NCBI RefSeq assembly: GCF_003751225.1
Contig: NZ_RJKE01000001.1
Span: 6,572,001 to 6,636,000 of the forward strand
From: Actinocorallia herbida
GTDB lineage: Bacteria > Actinomycetota > Actinomycetes > Streptosporangiales > Streptosporangiaceae
Length of the DNA stretch: 64,000 nucleotides
Reading direction: 5' to 3'
In this document: one piece after another, positions 44,053 through 53,185 of the stretch
How positions within the stretch are numbered: the stretch's first letter is position 1
Layout: every line of letters begins with the position of its first letter
Made by a program: the position numbers and the translations under genes
The notes under the pieces: generated by a model
Databases searched by the model: none
What the model was told of the DNA's origin: nothing
What the model saw: the letters and a program-made list of their open reading frames with translations, nothing else

Positions 44053-45804
44053 TTACTTGAGGCCGAGGTTGACGTAGTCGTACTGGCCGCCCATGAACTC
44101 CGAGACCACCACGTTGGTGAGGTTCTCGGGCCGGTAGAGCAGCTGCACGGAGTACGTCAGAGGAACGATGTCCGCGTTGTCCATGGACAGCTGGTCGATC
44201 TGTCCGTAGATCTTGCTGCGGGCGTCGGCGTCGCTCTCCTTGGTGGACCTGTCGAAGAGCTTGTTGATCTTCGGCAGGTCGGTGGAGGAGAGGTTGGTGT
44301 TGCCGGTCGGCTTGATGCTGCGGCCGTCCAGGATCTGCTGGAGGAAGCCGAAGCCCGACGGCCAGTCGGCGGCCCACTTCATCATGGCCATGCCGACGCC
44401 GTTGTCCTTGAGGAAGGCGGGCGAGCCGGCGTACTTGGTGAAGTAGTCACCCGACGGGTAGCCCTTGAGCTCGACCTTGATGCCGGCCTTGCCGAGGCTC
44501 TGCTGGATGGACTCGGCGGCCGAGACCTCCTTGGGGCGGTCGGCGCGGTAGGTCAGCTTGGCGGTGAAGCCGTTGGCCTGGCCGCACTCGGCGAGCTGCG
44601 CCTTGGCCTTGGTGACGTCGCCCTTGTTGTCGGCGGTCGGGTACTTGTCGAAGTCCTCGTGCCCGACGACGGTCGGCGGGAGCACCGTGGTGGCGATGTC
44701 GCCGCCGGTGATCGGGCCGCCGAGGCTGGTCTGCACCGAGTCCTTGTCGAGCGCGTACTGGACGGCGCGACGGCAGGCGATGTTGTCGAACGGAGCCACG
44801 CGGCTGTCGATCGTCATGTAGGTCAGCGCCGAGCCGGAGGCGGCGTCGGTGTTGCCCACCTCGGTGCCGCCGAGGGCCTTGGGCTGCGCGGCGGTGCCGA
44901 GGCCACCCGCGGCGAGGTCCATGTCCAGGGCGCCCGACATCAGCTTGTTGTCGATGTCGTCCTGGTTCTGGTTCAGCGCGACGGAGATGGTGTCCGGCAG
45001 GGCCTTGCGGACCTCATCGGTGCTCTGGTCCCAGTTGGTGTTCCGGGAGAGCTTCATCGCCTTGCCGACCTCGTACGAGTCGATCTTGTACGGGCCCGAG
45101 GAGACGATGTTCTTCTTGTAGTTCAGACCGTTGTCCTTGGCCTGCGGGACCGGCGCGGTCTGCGGCATGAAGGCGAGGTAGTCGAACTCGGCGAACGGCG
45201 TGTTCAGGTTGAACTTGATCGTGTACTTGTCCGGCGTCTCGATCGACTTCAGACCGTCCGCGGACTTGTCCTTGTACGGGCCCTTGTAGGGGCTCGCGTT
45301 GTCCACGAGGTACTGCTTGAAGTACTTCGGGCCGCCCTGGAGCTCGTCGGTGAAGTTCGACCGCTCGACGGCGTACTTGATGTCCTGCGCGGTGATCTCG
45401 GTGCCGTCGTCGTACTTGAGGCCCTTGCGGAGCTTGTACGTCCAGGTCTTGTTGTTGTTGGACGCCTTGCCCAGGTCCTCGGCGAGGTCGGGGACGAGCT
45501 CCTGGCCCTCGGCGCCCGGCGCGTTCTTGAACGTCACCAGGGTGCGGGCGTAGTAGCGCGCGAAGTTCCAGGAGAACGCGTAGTAGGTGTCGCCGGGGTC
45601 CGGCGAGTCCCAGTCGCTGGACATGGCGTACCGCAGGTCTCCGCCCGTCTTGTCGGACGGGTTGATGATCGCGGTGTTGGCCGCGTTCTTCACCGCGGTG
45701 GAGGAGGAGGTGGCCCCCGAGTCCGAATCCCCACCGCAGGCCGTCAGCCCGGCGGCGAGCACGGCGCACGCGGCGAGCGACGCACCGATCTTGATCTTGT
45801 TCAT
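44053..45804 (-). CDS. Peptide-type ABC transporter substrate-binding lipoprotein (cluster 2)
   Basis: A 583-aa SBP_bac_5 lipoprotein. The signal peptide ends in LTACGG (Cys23). The linker is Ser/Thr-rich (DSDSGATSSSTAVKNAAN). Core motifs include KTWTYKLRKGLKYDDGTEI, the conserved YAVERSNF segment, and a C-terminal VVSEFMGGQYDYVNLGLK. It is paralogous to 37702-39459 but clearly diverged through the binding region. ATG 45804 is preceded at a distance by GAGAGG. A small GTGCT/AGCAC dyad lies at the start. Confidence 0.92.
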   Translation of the reverse strand: MNKIKIGASLAACAVLAAGLTACGGDSDSGATSSSTAVKNAANTAIINPSDKTGGDLRYAMSSDWDSPDPGDTYYAFSWNFARYYARTLVTFKNAPGAEGQELVPDLAEDLGKASNNNKTWTYKLRKGLKYDDGTEITAQDIKYAVERSNFTDELQGGPKYFKQYLVDNASPYKGPYKDKSADGLKSIETPDKYTIKFNLNTPFAEFDYLAFMPQTAPVPQAKDNGLNYKKNIVSSGPYKIDSYEVGKAMKLSRNTNWDQSTDEVRKALPDTISVALNQNQDDIDNKLMSGALDMDLAAGGLGTAAQPKALGGTEVGNTDAASGSALTYMTIDSRVAPFDNIACRRAVQYALDKDSVQTSLGGPITGGDIATTVLPPTVVGHEDFDKYPTADNKGDVTKAKAQLAECGQANGFTAKLTYRADRPKEVSAAESIQQSLGKAGIKVELKGYPSGDYFTKYAGSPAFLKDNGVGMAMMKWAADWPSGFGFLQQILDGRSIKPTGNTNLSSTDLPKINKLFDRSTKESDADARSKIYGQIDQLSMDNADIVPLTYSVQLLYRPENLTNVVVSEFMGGQYDYVNLGLK

Positions 45805-45862
45805 TGTGCTGAGAGCACCTCTCTACAGAACTGGCAGGGAACGCAAACCCACCTGGTGGGGG

Positions 45863-46855
45863 TCACCGGGCACGGGGATCGAGCGCGTCGCGCAGCCCGT
45901 CCCCGAGCAGGTTGAAGGCCATCACCGTGATGAAGATGGCGAGGCCGGGGATGATCATGAAGAACGGGGTGTTCTGGTACGTCGGCACCGCGAGGCTGAG
46001 CATTCCGCCCCATGACGGCATCGGCGGGATGACGCCGACGCCCAGGAACGACAGGGCGGCCTCGAACAGGATGTTCGTCGGGATGAGCAGCGTCGTGTAG
46101 ACGATGATCGGCGCCAGCAGGTTGGGCAGCAGCTCCTTGAACAGCACGTGCGCGTGGCTCGCGCCGAGGCTGCGGGACGCGTCGATGAACTCGCGCTCGC
46201 GCAGCGACAGGGTCTGGCCGCGGACGATCCGGCCGATGTAGGGCCAGCTGAAGAAGCCGATGACGAACACCAGGACGCCGACGCGCAGTCCGTTGCCGCG
46301 CAGCCCGAACATGTCGTCGGGCACGACTCCGACGAGGGCGATCGCGAACAGCAGCAGCGGGAAGGCCAGGAAGACGTCCATGGCCCGGCTGATGATGGTG
46401 TCGACCCAGCCGCCGAAGTAGCCGGCGACGACCCCGAGGACGGTGCCGATCGCGACCGACACCAGGGTCGCCGCGAACGCCACGATCAGCGAGATCCGGG
46501 CGCCCAGCACGATCCGGGACAGCATGTCGCGGCCGGTGGTCGGCTCCACGCCGAACCAGTGCTCCCAGCTGATGCCCGAGTGCAGCCAGCCGTCATAGGG
46601 CCGCTGCATCGTCTTGTCGATGAGGTCCTGGTGGTAGGCGTTGGGGTCCTGGAGGAACCACGGTCCGACCACCGCGATCAGGATCAGCAGGACGATCACG
46701 ACGGCGCCGGCCACGGCGGCCTTGTCGCGCTTGAGCCGCGTCCAGGCGATGCGGCCCAGTGAACGTCCCTGGATCGCCTCGCTGCCGACGCCCTTGAGGA
46801 CGTCCTCGGGGTGGGCCTCGGCCTCACCCTTCGTCACTTCGATCGGCGCGGTCAC
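45863..46855 (-). CDS. Peptide-type ABC transporter permease, DppC (cluster 2)
   Basis: A 330-aa permease with a polar N-terminus (VTKGEAEAHPEDVLKGVG) and six spans; the contact motif is REREFIDASRSLGASHAHV. It is first in operon 2, matching the cluster 1 order. GTG 46855 follows AAGGA by 6 nt and gives the same VTAP opening as its paralogue. The 486-bp gap upstream should contain the operon promoter. Confidence 0.9.
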   Translation of the reverse strand: MTAPIEVTKGEAEAHPEDVLKGVGSEAIQGRSLGRIAWTRLKRDKAAVAGAVVIVLLILIAVVGPWFLQDPNAYHQDLIDKTMQRPYDGWLHSGISWEHWFGVEPTTGRDMLSRIVLGARISLIVAFAATLVSVAIGTVLGVVAGYFGGWVDTIISRAMDVFLAFPLLLFAIALVGVVPDDMFGLRGNGLRVGVLVFVIGFFSWPYIGRIVRGQTLSLREREFIDASRSLGASHAHVLFKELLPNLLAPIIVYTTLLIPTNILFEAALSFLGVGVIPPMPSWGGMLSLAVPTYQNTPFFMIIPGLAIFITVMAFNLLGDGLRDALDPRAR

Positions 46856-47341
46856 GCACGTTCCTTCCTCGCCACCTGGACACCGCAACTCCGCGTAGCG
46901 GTGTACGTGCCCCTTGTACCGGCGGGTGCGGCTGTCTCCGGGCACGAGGGGCGGCTTGTTTCACAGAAAGTTGCCACCCCGTGACGCATCCGACGGAGCC
47001 TGGCCTCAGGGGAAGCGGAACGTTCCATGAAGTCTTCGTCAATTTCGGACGCGCGGAGAGATGTTATACGTGCATCCGATATGAACCGCACCTGAGCGGT
47101 CAGACCTCGCGAAGATTTACCGTTCCGAGTCCTCCAGGGCACACCGGAACCGGCGAACACGGGATCTCGGGCGAAGAATATGCGGATCGACCAATGCTCG
47201 AACTGTGGTATGGGACTGACCTTCAGGGCATAGCGGTTCCCATAGTTCCGGGGTTATGGGAGCGCACGAAAAAGGCCCGCCCCCAGGGGGACGGGCCATG
47301 TTTCGGTCAGAATCGGGTTTGGACAGGCTGGACGCGGGGCG
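46856..47341. promoter_or_regulatory. Long upstream region of transporter operon 2, low GC for this genome
   Basis: A 486-bp gap with no credible gene. The part from about 46980 to 47260 is only about 50-55% GC (53% for 47041-47100 by count), against roughly 72% around it. It contains three TATGGG motifs (47209-47214 direct, 47239-47244 inverted, 47255-47260 direct). The promoter for dppC of cluster 2 is presumably here but I cannot place it. Confidence 0.5.
47274..47297 (-). terminator. Intrinsic terminator of the 47342-47737 gene
   Basis: A GGCCCG/CGGGCC outer stem with C- and G-runs inside; read on the minus strand it is followed by TTTTT. Confidence 0.8.
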
Positions 47342-47737
47342 TCACAGGCCCCTGCGGCGCAGGATCTCCTCGATCTCGGCCATGTCGTCGTCGACCTGCG
47401 GCGCCTGCTTCGCCCCGCCGCGCACCGCGGGCGGCGCGGACGCGCCCGGCACCTGCCGCGGCGCCTTGCCCCCGGATGCCCGCAGGCGCGCCCCCGAGAC
47501 CACGTAGAGCGTCCCGGCGAGGGCCAGGACCGCCACCCCGGCCCACTTGAGCGGGCTGAACACCAGGGAGGCGAGGAAACCCGTCAGACCCGTCAGGTAG
47601 AACCCGATCGGCACCAGCGACCAGGCCGCGCCGCGCATCCCCGAGGCCCCGCCCCGGCTCCGGCCCACCCGCCAGCTCGCCAGCAGCCCCACGACCGTGA
47701 CCGCAAGGCTCACCGTGAAAAGCAGCGCATCACTCAT
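47342..47737 (-). CDS. Small hypothetical membrane protein
   Basis: A 131-aa protein with an N-terminal span (LLFTVSLAVTVVGLLASWRVG, about 4-24) and two more near 38-85 (WSLVPIGFYLTGLTGFLASLVF, then WAGVAVLALAGTLYVVSG). A polar Ala/Pro linker follows, and then a C-terminal acidic-to-basic helix (DDDMAEIEEILRRRGL) that resembles short SHOCT-like tails. Function is unknown. ATG 47737 is preferred, with GAGGGG upstream, over an in-frame start nine codons earlier. Confidence 0.65.
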   Translation of the reverse strand: MSDALLFTVSLAVTVVGLLASWRVGRSRGGASGMRGAAWSLVPIGFYLTGLTGFLASLVFSPLKWAGVAVLALAGTLYVVSGARLRASGGKAPRQVPGASAPPAVRGGAKQAPQVDDDMAEIEEILRRRGL

Positions 47738-47870
47738 GGCGGCCAACCCCTCGCATCTCCACACCGCCCGGCGGCGGAACTCGTCTTCTTCCCATACTCA
47801 CACGTCAGGGCAAGGACCGACCTCATCCCCGAGAACGGTTCCCGCCCCTGAGACGGCGTCGGGGAAGCCC

Positions 47871-48524
47871 CTACCGGGAGGCCGCGATCTCGCGCAGGCG
47901 GGCCAGGCTCAGATCGGCGAGCGCGGGCACGACGAGGCGGCGCGGACCCTCGGGGATCGGCACGATGTTGGGGATCGCGATCACCACGCAGCCCGCGGCC
48001 TCGGCGGCCGCCACGCCCGTCGGGGAGTCCTCCAGCACCACGGTGCGGGCGGGCTCGGCGCCGAGCAGGCGGCAGGCCTTGAGATACGGGTCGGGATGCG
48101 GCTTGGTGTGGTCCACCTCGTCGCCCGTCACCGTCACGGTGAACAGGTCGCGGCCCAGCGCCTCGATCGCCACCTCGGCCAGCTCCCGGAACGTCGAGGT
48201 GACCAACGCCACCGGCACGCCCGCGGCGCGCGCGTCGGTGAGGATCTCCTTGGCGCCCGGGATGATCTCCAGCTCGGTCGGGAGCCGCTCTTTCATGAGA
48301 TCGAGCATCCGCCGCCCGACCTCCTCCACCGGCACGTCCGCCCCGGCCAGGTCGATGATGTAGCGCGAGGCGGCGTAGAGGGAGCCGCCGACCACGGCGT
48401 CCTGGTGCTCGGGGCCCCAGGTGCCGCCCAGCCACTCCGTCACGTCGCGCTCGACCGAATGCCACACCGGCTCGGAGTCGATGAGGGTCCCGTCGAGGTC
48501 GAAAGCAAGAGCCTGAAGAGTCAC
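47871..48524 (-). CDS. HAD family phosphatase, beta-phosphoglucomutase-like
   Basis: A 217-aa HAD hydrolase of subfamily IA. Motif I is LAFDLDGTLIDSE (nucleophile Asp near residue 8), motif II VTST, motif III KPHPDPYLKA, and motif IV VVLEDSPTGVAAAEAAGC. It likely hydrolyses a small sugar phosphate. Starts are ambiguous: GTG 48524 gives the usual xTLQALAFDLDGT opening and has TAGCCT 8 nt upstream; ATG 48551 would add nine residues with no ribosome site. It is divergent from the universal stress protein gene. Confidence 0.88.
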   Translation of the reverse strand: MTLQALAFDLDGTLIDSEPVWHSVERDVTEWLGGTWGPEHQDAVVGGSLYAASRYIIDLAGADVPVEEVGRRMLDLMKERLPTELEIIPGAKEILTDARAAGVPVALVTSTFRELAEVAIEALGRDLFTVTVTGDEVDHTKPHPDPYLKACRLLGAEPARTVVLEDSPTGVAAAEAAGCVVIAIPNIVPIPEGPRRLVVPALADLSLARLREIAASR

Positions 48525-48618
48525 GTGGAGCAAGGCTATGCGCTCAGGCATGGCGGGAACACCGGCGGGCCCGCTAGCGTTCCGACGGACAACTACCGAC
48601 TGGTAAGGAGCACCCCCC

Positions 48619-49074
48619 ATGACGTACCGGTCCATCCTCGTCGGCACCGACGGCTCCAAGACCTCGTTCCTGGCCGTCGACCGGGCCGCCGAGCTCGCCG
48701 CCGCCACCGGCTCCCGGCTCGTCCTGGTGTCGGCCTACCACCCGATGCCCGAGCGGGAGCGCAACGAGGCGGCCGACCGCCTCGGCGACCTGGCCTACAA
48801 GGTCCAGGGCTCCACCCCGGCCGAGGACGTACTGCGCGCGGCACGCGAACGCGCCGTCGCCGCGGGCACCGCGGAGATCACCGAGATCGCCCGGGAGGGA
48901 GACGCCGTCGACGTGCTCGCGACGATCGCCAAGGAGGAGTCCGTGGACCTCGTGGTGGTCGGCAACCGGGGCCTCAACAGCCTCGCGGGCCGGCTCCTCG
49001 GCTCCGTCCCGGCCAACCTCTCCCACCGGTCCCCCGTGGACGTCCTGATCGTCCACACCACCGACGGGAAGTGA
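48619..49074 (+). CDS. Universal stress protein (UspA family)
   Basis: A 151-aa single-domain Usp. It opens with YRSILVGTDGSKTS and ends with the ATP-binding signature VVGNRGLNSLAGRLLGSVPANLSHRSPVDVLIVH, whose core is G-x2-G-x9-G-S/T. ATP binding is therefore likely. AAGGAG precedes the ATG by about 8 nt. Such proteins in actinobacteria are often controlled by hypoxia or stationary phase; nothing here shows this. Confidence 0.92.
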   Translation: MTYRSILVGTDGSKTSFLAVDRAAELAAATGSRLVLVSAYHPMPERERNEAADRLGDLAYKVQGSTPAEDVLRAARERAVAAGTAEITEIAREGDAVDVLATIAKEESVDLVVVGNRGLNSLAGRLLGSVPANLSHRSPVDVLIVHTTDGK

Positions 49075-49230
49075 TCCACCACGCGCCGGAAAGTGTGATG
49101 TAGACGGATCACCTCATCCCTACCGCACAGGGATGAGCCGTCGCGGGATGGGTAGGGGTTGGCCAGGACGTAGGCTGGACTTGACCGTGATCCACTCGCA
49201 AATCCATCGTCGTCCCCGGTAGGAGGCCGT

Positions 49231-50079
49231 GTGCTCGAACTCGATTCCCTGCCCGCGCTGGACCGCCCGGTGCTGCTCGCGGCGTTCGAAGGCTGGAACG
49301 ACGCGGGCGAGGCAGCAAGCTCCGTGATCACCCATCTCGCCGAGAGCTGGGGCGCCCGGCAGATCGCCGAGATCGACCCGGAGGACTACTACGACTTCCA
49401 GGTGACCCGGCCGCGCGTCGAGCGCGACGACGAGGGCCGCAAGATCATCTGGCCGACCACGCGGATCTCCGTCGCCCGGCTGGACTCCGGCCGCGACGTG
49501 GTGCTGCTGCACGGAATCGAGCCGAACATGCGGTGGCGCGGCTTCTGCCGGGAACTCACCGACTACCTCGCGCGGCTCGGCGTCCGCTCGGCCGTGCTGC
49601 TCGGCGCGCTGCTCGCCGACGCCCCGCACACCCGGCCCGTCCCGGTGTCGGGATCGGGCGGCGGCTCGGCCTTCGGCGACGACCCGACCCTGGAGCCGTC
49701 CTCCTACGAGGGCCCGACCGGCATACTCGGCGTCCTCCAGGACCGGCTCGAGGCCGGCGGCGTCGAGACCGTCGCGCTGTGGGCGCAGGTCCCGCACTAC
49801 GTCTCCTCCCCGCCCAACCCCAAGGCGACCCTGGCGCTGCTGCGCCGGGTCGAGGACCTCCTCGACCTCGCCGTGCCGCTCGGCGAACTGCCCGAGCAGT
49901 CCCGCGCGTGGGAGGAGGGCGTGAACGAGCTGGCCGAGCAGGACAGCGAGGTCGCCGATTACGTCCGCACCCTGGAAGAGGCCAAGGACGCCACCGAACT
50001 GCCCGAGGCGACGGGCGAGTCCATCGCCCGCGAGTTCGAGCGGTACCTGCGGCGGCGGGGCATGGAACCGCCCGTCTGA
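49231..50079 (+). CDS. PAC2 family protein
   Basis: A 282-aa member of the PAC2 (proteasome assembly chaperone 2-like) family: LDRPVLLAAFEGWNDAGEAAS (about 11-31), the central GVRSAVLLGALLADAPHTRPV, and a PTGILGVLQDRLEAGGVETVALWAQVPHYV region cited by its ends (PTGILGVL, WAQVPHYV). The archaeal/eukaryotic relatives help assemble 20S proteasomes, but a role with bacterial PrcAB is not established. The GTG start has AGGAGG 5 nt upstream. It directly precedes mshC, 34 bp apart. Confidence 0.9.
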   Translation: MLELDSLPALDRPVLLAAFEGWNDAGEAASSVITHLAESWGARQIAEIDPEDYYDFQVTRPRVERDDEGRKIIWPTTRISVARLDSGRDVVLLHGIEPNMRWRGFCRELTDYLARLGVRSAVLLGALLADAPHTRPVPVSGSGGGSAFGDDPTLEPSSYEGPTGILGVLQDRLEAGGVETVALWAQVPHYVSSPPNPKATLALLRRVEDLLDLAVPLGELPEQSRAWEEGVNELAEQDSEVADYVRTLEEAKDATELPEATGESIAREFERYLRRRGMEPPV

Positions 50080-50113
50080 TCCCGTTCCTCCGTCCCGTCG
50101 GTAAGCTGACGGC

Positions 50114-51343
50114 ATGCGTTCCTGGTCAGCTCCCCGGATCCCCCGTCTCTCCGATCTGGGCCTGGCCGGTCCAGGTCCCGCCCTGCGCCTGTTCGACAGC
50201 GCGACCCGCACGGTCAAGGCGACGGACCCGGGCCCCGTCGCCCGCATGTACGTGTGCGGCATCACCCCGTACGACGCGACCCACCTGGGCCACGCCAACA
50301 CCTACCTGGCGTTCGACCTCGTCGGGCGGGTGTGGCGCGACCTCGGCCACGAGGTCCTGTACGTGCAGAACGCCACCGACGTCGACGACCCGCTGCTGGA
50401 GCGGGCCGAGGCGACCGGCGTGGACTGGCGCGACCTCGCCGAGCGGGAGATCGAGCTGTTCCGCACCGACATGGAGGCGCTGCGGGTCGTCCCGCCCGCC
50501 CACTACGTCGGCGCGGTCGAGGCGATCCCGATGATCGTCGAGATGATCGAGGGGCTCAAGGAGTCCGGGCTCACCTACGACCTCGACGGCGACCTCTACT
50601 TCCCCGTCACCGCCGACGCCCGGTTCGGCGAGGTCAGCGGGCTCACCGCAGCCGAGATGCTCCCCCTGTTCGCCGAGCGCGGCGGCGACCCCGCCCGCAC
50701 CGGCAAGAAGGATCCGCTGGACGCGCTGCTGTGGCTGGCCGAGCGTCCGGGCGAGCCCTCCTGGGACTCGCCCTTCGGCAAGGGCCGCCCCGGCTGGCAC
50801 ATCGAGTGCTCCGCGATCTCCCTGCGCCACCTCGGCATGTCCTTCGACGTGGAGGGCGGCGGCAGCGACCTCACCTTCCCCCACCACGAGTTCAGCGCCT
50901 CGCACGCCCAGGCCGCCACCGGCGAGCACCCCCACGCCCGCGCCTACGTGCACGCCGGCATGGTCGCCCTCGACGGCGAGAAGATGTCGAAGTCCCGCGG
51001 CAACCTCGTCTTCGTCTCCAGGCTCCGCACCTCCGGCACCGACCCCATGGCCATCCGCCTCGCCCTCCTGGCCCACCACTACCGCGCCGACTGGGAATGG
51101 ACCGCTCCCCAACTCGACGCCGCGACCGAACGCCTCTCCCGCTGGCGCGCCGCCGTGGAGCGCCCGACGGCCGCCCCGGCCGCCCCGGTCCTCGCCGAGA
51201 TCCGCACCGCGCTGACCACCGACCTCGACGCCCCCGCCGCCCTGGCCGCCCTCGACCGCTGGGCCGCCGCCGACGGCGCCGACGCCGAGGCCCCGGCCCA
51301 GATCCGCGCCATCACCGACGCGCTGCTGGGCGTCGAACTGTAG
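50114..51343 (+). CDS. mshC: L-cysteine:1D-myo-inositol 2-amino-2-deoxy-alpha-D-glucopyranoside ligase MshC
   Basis: A 409-aa class I aminoacyl-tRNA-synthetase-like enzyme that joins cysteine to GlcN-Ins in mycothiol synthesis. It has the HIGH-like motif (THLGHANTY) after [10 protein letters not shown], whose Cys would bind the active-site zinc. WHIECSAIS and [12 protein letters not shown] follow, then the KMSKS motif in [13 protein letters not shown]. It is shorter than CysS and opens as MshC does ([11 protein letters not shown]). ATG 50114 has TAAGCT 6 nt upstream, suggesting a leaderless message separate from PAC2. Confidence 0.95.
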   Translation: MRSWSAPRIPRLSDLGLAGPGPALRLFDSATRTVKATDPGPVARMYVCGITPYDATHLGHANTYLAFDLVGRVWRDLGHEVLYVQNATDVDDPLLERAEATGVDWRDLAEREIELFRTDMEALRVVPPAHYVGAVEAIPMIVEMIEGLKESGLTYDLDGDLYFPVTADARFGEVSGLTAAEMLPLFAERGGDPARTGKKDPLDALLWLAERPGEPSWDSPFGKGRPGWHIECSAISLRHLGMSFDVEGGGSDLTFPHHEFSASHAQAATGEHPHARAYVHAGMVALDGEKMSKSRGNLVFVSRLRTSGTDPMAIRLALLAHHYRADWEWTAPQLDAATERLSRWRAAVERPTAAPAAPVLAEIRTALTTDLDAPAALAALDRWAAADGADAEAPAQIRAITDALLGVEL

Positions 51344-51364
51344 GCACCCTGCACGCACGCCGAA

Positions 51365-51391
51365 GGGCGCCGGTCGGACCGACCGGCGCCC
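51365..51391 (+). terminator. Hairpin after mshC
   Basis: A perfect 11-bp stem GGGCGCCGGTC/GACCGGCGCCC with a 5-nt loop, 21 nt beyond the mshC stop. Confidence 0.8.
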
Positions 51392-51619
51392 TCTTCGTCG
51401 TGAGAACGTTCCAGAATTATCATCGCCAATACGAAACTCTCGGGACCCTTACTCACCCGTTGACAGACTTCCGACAGGGGCCCTGCCGACGCCTTGTCGC
51501 CTCCCGAAGCCTTACTTACGCTCGGGGACAAGCAGGTGAAAACCTCGCCGCTGAGCTGGCCTTACGCACGAAGCGTCATCTCCTGCTCACGGTCCCACCC
51601 CGAAGGAAAGGCACCCCCC

Positions 51620-52303
51620 ATGCTCCGCAAGCTCGCCGTGTCCGCCGTCGGCGCGGGCGCTCTGGCGCTCGTCGCCGGCAGCCCCGCCTTCGCCCTCACC
51701 GGCACCTGGACGTACTCGGGCCCCACCACGGTCACTGCCAGCTCCTCCAACCTCATCTTCCAGGCGGGCACCCTCCCCGTCACCGCCGCCTGCACCTCCG
51801 CCACCGCCACCGGCACGAGGGCCGCCACCTCCGGGACCTGGGTCTCGACCCCGCCCTCCTCCGGCGGAACCCCGGTCATCACGGGCCTGGCCATCACCAC
51901 GAGCGGCTGCGCCACCACCAACATCACGCCCCAGATGACCTTCAACTTGACCCAGAACGGCACGGCGCAGCTCTACGTCACCGGGGTCACCGCCGGCAGC
52001 CCGTCCGTCACGCCCGGCGAGATCCGGGGGCTCTCCGTCAAGGGCACCGCCCTGGGCGGCCTGTGCACCGTCCAGGTCGACGGCCCCGGCGGCGCCAACT
52101 CCAAGACCGGCGTCATCGGCGGCACCTACACGACCAACGGCACCACCGGCACCATCACCGCCACCGGCGCCAGCAACATGACGATCAAGAGCGCCAGCGC
52201 CCTCTGCACCCTCGGCGGTCTCGCCGTGGGCGACGCCGCCACCCTGAGCGGCAGCTTCTCCGTCACCAGCGCCATCCCCACCATCACCGCGACCAGCCCC
52301 TGA
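51620..52303 (+). CDS. Secreted protein of unknown function, Thr/Ser/Gly-rich
   Basis: A 227-aa exported protein. A Sec signal peptide (LRKLAVSAVGAGALALVAGSPAFA) precedes a predicted cut after AFA, about residue 25. The mature chain is rich in Thr, Ser, Ala and Gly and should be mostly beta. Four cysteines (in TAACTSA, SGCATT, GLCTVQ and ALCTLG) could form two disulfides. There is no lipobox, anchor or recognised enzyme motif. GAAGGAAAGG precedes the ATG. It has a 276-bp upstream gap of its own and is followed by a strong hairpin, so it is monocistronic. I do not recognise the family. Confidence 0.75.
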   Translation: MLRKLAVSAVGAGALALVAGSPAFALTGTWTYSGPTTVTASSSNLIFQAGTLPVTAACTSATATGTRAATSGTWVSTPPSSGGTPVITGLAITTSGCATTNITPQMTFNLTQNGTAQLYVTGVTAGSPSVTPGEIRGLSVKGTALGGLCTVQVDGPGGANSKTGVIGGTYTTNGTTGTITATGASNMTIKSASALCTLGGLAVGDAATLSGSFSVTSAIPTITATSP

Positions 52304-52327
52304 TCCGGATCCACCCAAGGCGCGCAA

Positions 52328-52358
52328 GGGCCGCGCGGCCGCCACGGCCGCGCGGCCC
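52328..52358. terminator. Hairpin between convergent genes
   Basis: A perfect 14-bp all-GC stem (52328-52341 with 52345-52358) with a CCA loop, between the secreted-protein and NRDE genes. Confidence 0.8.
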
Positions 52359-52395
52359 GTGGCCGTAGAGCCACCCGCGCGGACGGCGCCGGCGG

Positions 52396-53175
52396 TCAGG
52401 CGGGCAGGACGCGCGTCCAGGCCGTGGGGTCGCCGGGCAGGGCGGTGAAGTCGTAGCGCAGTCCCTCGTGGGAGAGGGCGACGAGGGAGACCGAGGTGGT
52501 GCCGAAGACGCGGCCCTCGTCGGTGGTGTGCCGGTGCAGGAGGGCCCGGGGGTCGGAGGTGGAGAGGGCGTCGCCTTCGGCGAGCGGGAGCCAGGGGCCC
52601 CAGGCCGCGGCGGTGGAGGCGTCGCCGGAGGGGTCGGGGCGGGGGGTGGACGCCAGGAGGGGGCGGAAGTGGGCGAGGCGGGCCCGGATGCCGTCCAGGG
52701 CCGCCTCGGGGATCTGGGAGGGGCCGGGGCAGGTGGCGTCCAGACCGGTGTTGACGACGAGGTGGGTGCCGGGATCGAGCCAGCGGTCGGTGAGGTCGAG
52801 GCCCGTCCAGGTCCAGAGGCGGATCTTGTCGGGTTCGGCGCAGACCAGGTGGAACGGGTCGAAGCGGGCGAGGTCGAGGGCGCCGAGGTCACCGTGCTCG
52901 GCGGCGCGCAGGGGCAGGTCGCCCCGGGACAGGCGCCCCTCGGCCGGAGCGTCGACGCCGCAGCCGTTCAGGACGACGCCCAGGCGATGCGCGGCCGGGT
53001 TCACCGCGAGCCAGGTGCCGCCCGCCTGGCGGTCGCGGCCGCCGACGAGGCCGGGACGGTCGGGCCAGTGGGCGGCGGGCATGTCCCAGGCCCGGTCGGT
53101 GTACTCGTCGCGGACGCCGACGGCCAGGACGGGGACGGGGGAGTCGGGATCGAAGCTCAGCAGGCACGTGCACAT
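52396..53175 (-). CDS. NRDE (TANGO2-like) family protein
   Basis: A 259-aa protein with the family's MCTCLLSF opening (Cys2 would be exposed as an N-terminal nucleophile after Met removal) and the NRDE-region motif, present here as GVRDEYTDR so that the Asn is Val. GGTWLAVNPAAHRLGVVLNG is the typical second motif. Eukaryotic TANGO2 has been linked to acyl-lipid or haem handling; the bacterial role is unknown. It lies 11 nt downstream of the SCO1664-like gene and could be the last gene of that operon. Confidence 0.82.
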   Translation of the reverse strand: MCTCLLSFDPDSPVPVLAVGVRDEYTDRAWDMPAAHWPDRPGLVGGRDRQAGGTWLAVNPAAHRLGVVLNGCGVDAPAEGRLSRGDLPLRAAEHGDLGALDLARFDPFHLVCAEPDKIRLWTWTGLDLTDRWLDPGTHLVVNTGLDATCPGPSQIPEAALDGIRARLAHFRPLLASTPRPDPSGDASTAAAWGPWLPLAEGDALSTSDPRALLHRHTTDEGRVFGTTSVSLVALSHEGLRYDFTALPGDPTAWTRVLPA

Positions 53176-53185
53176 GGCGGGAACC

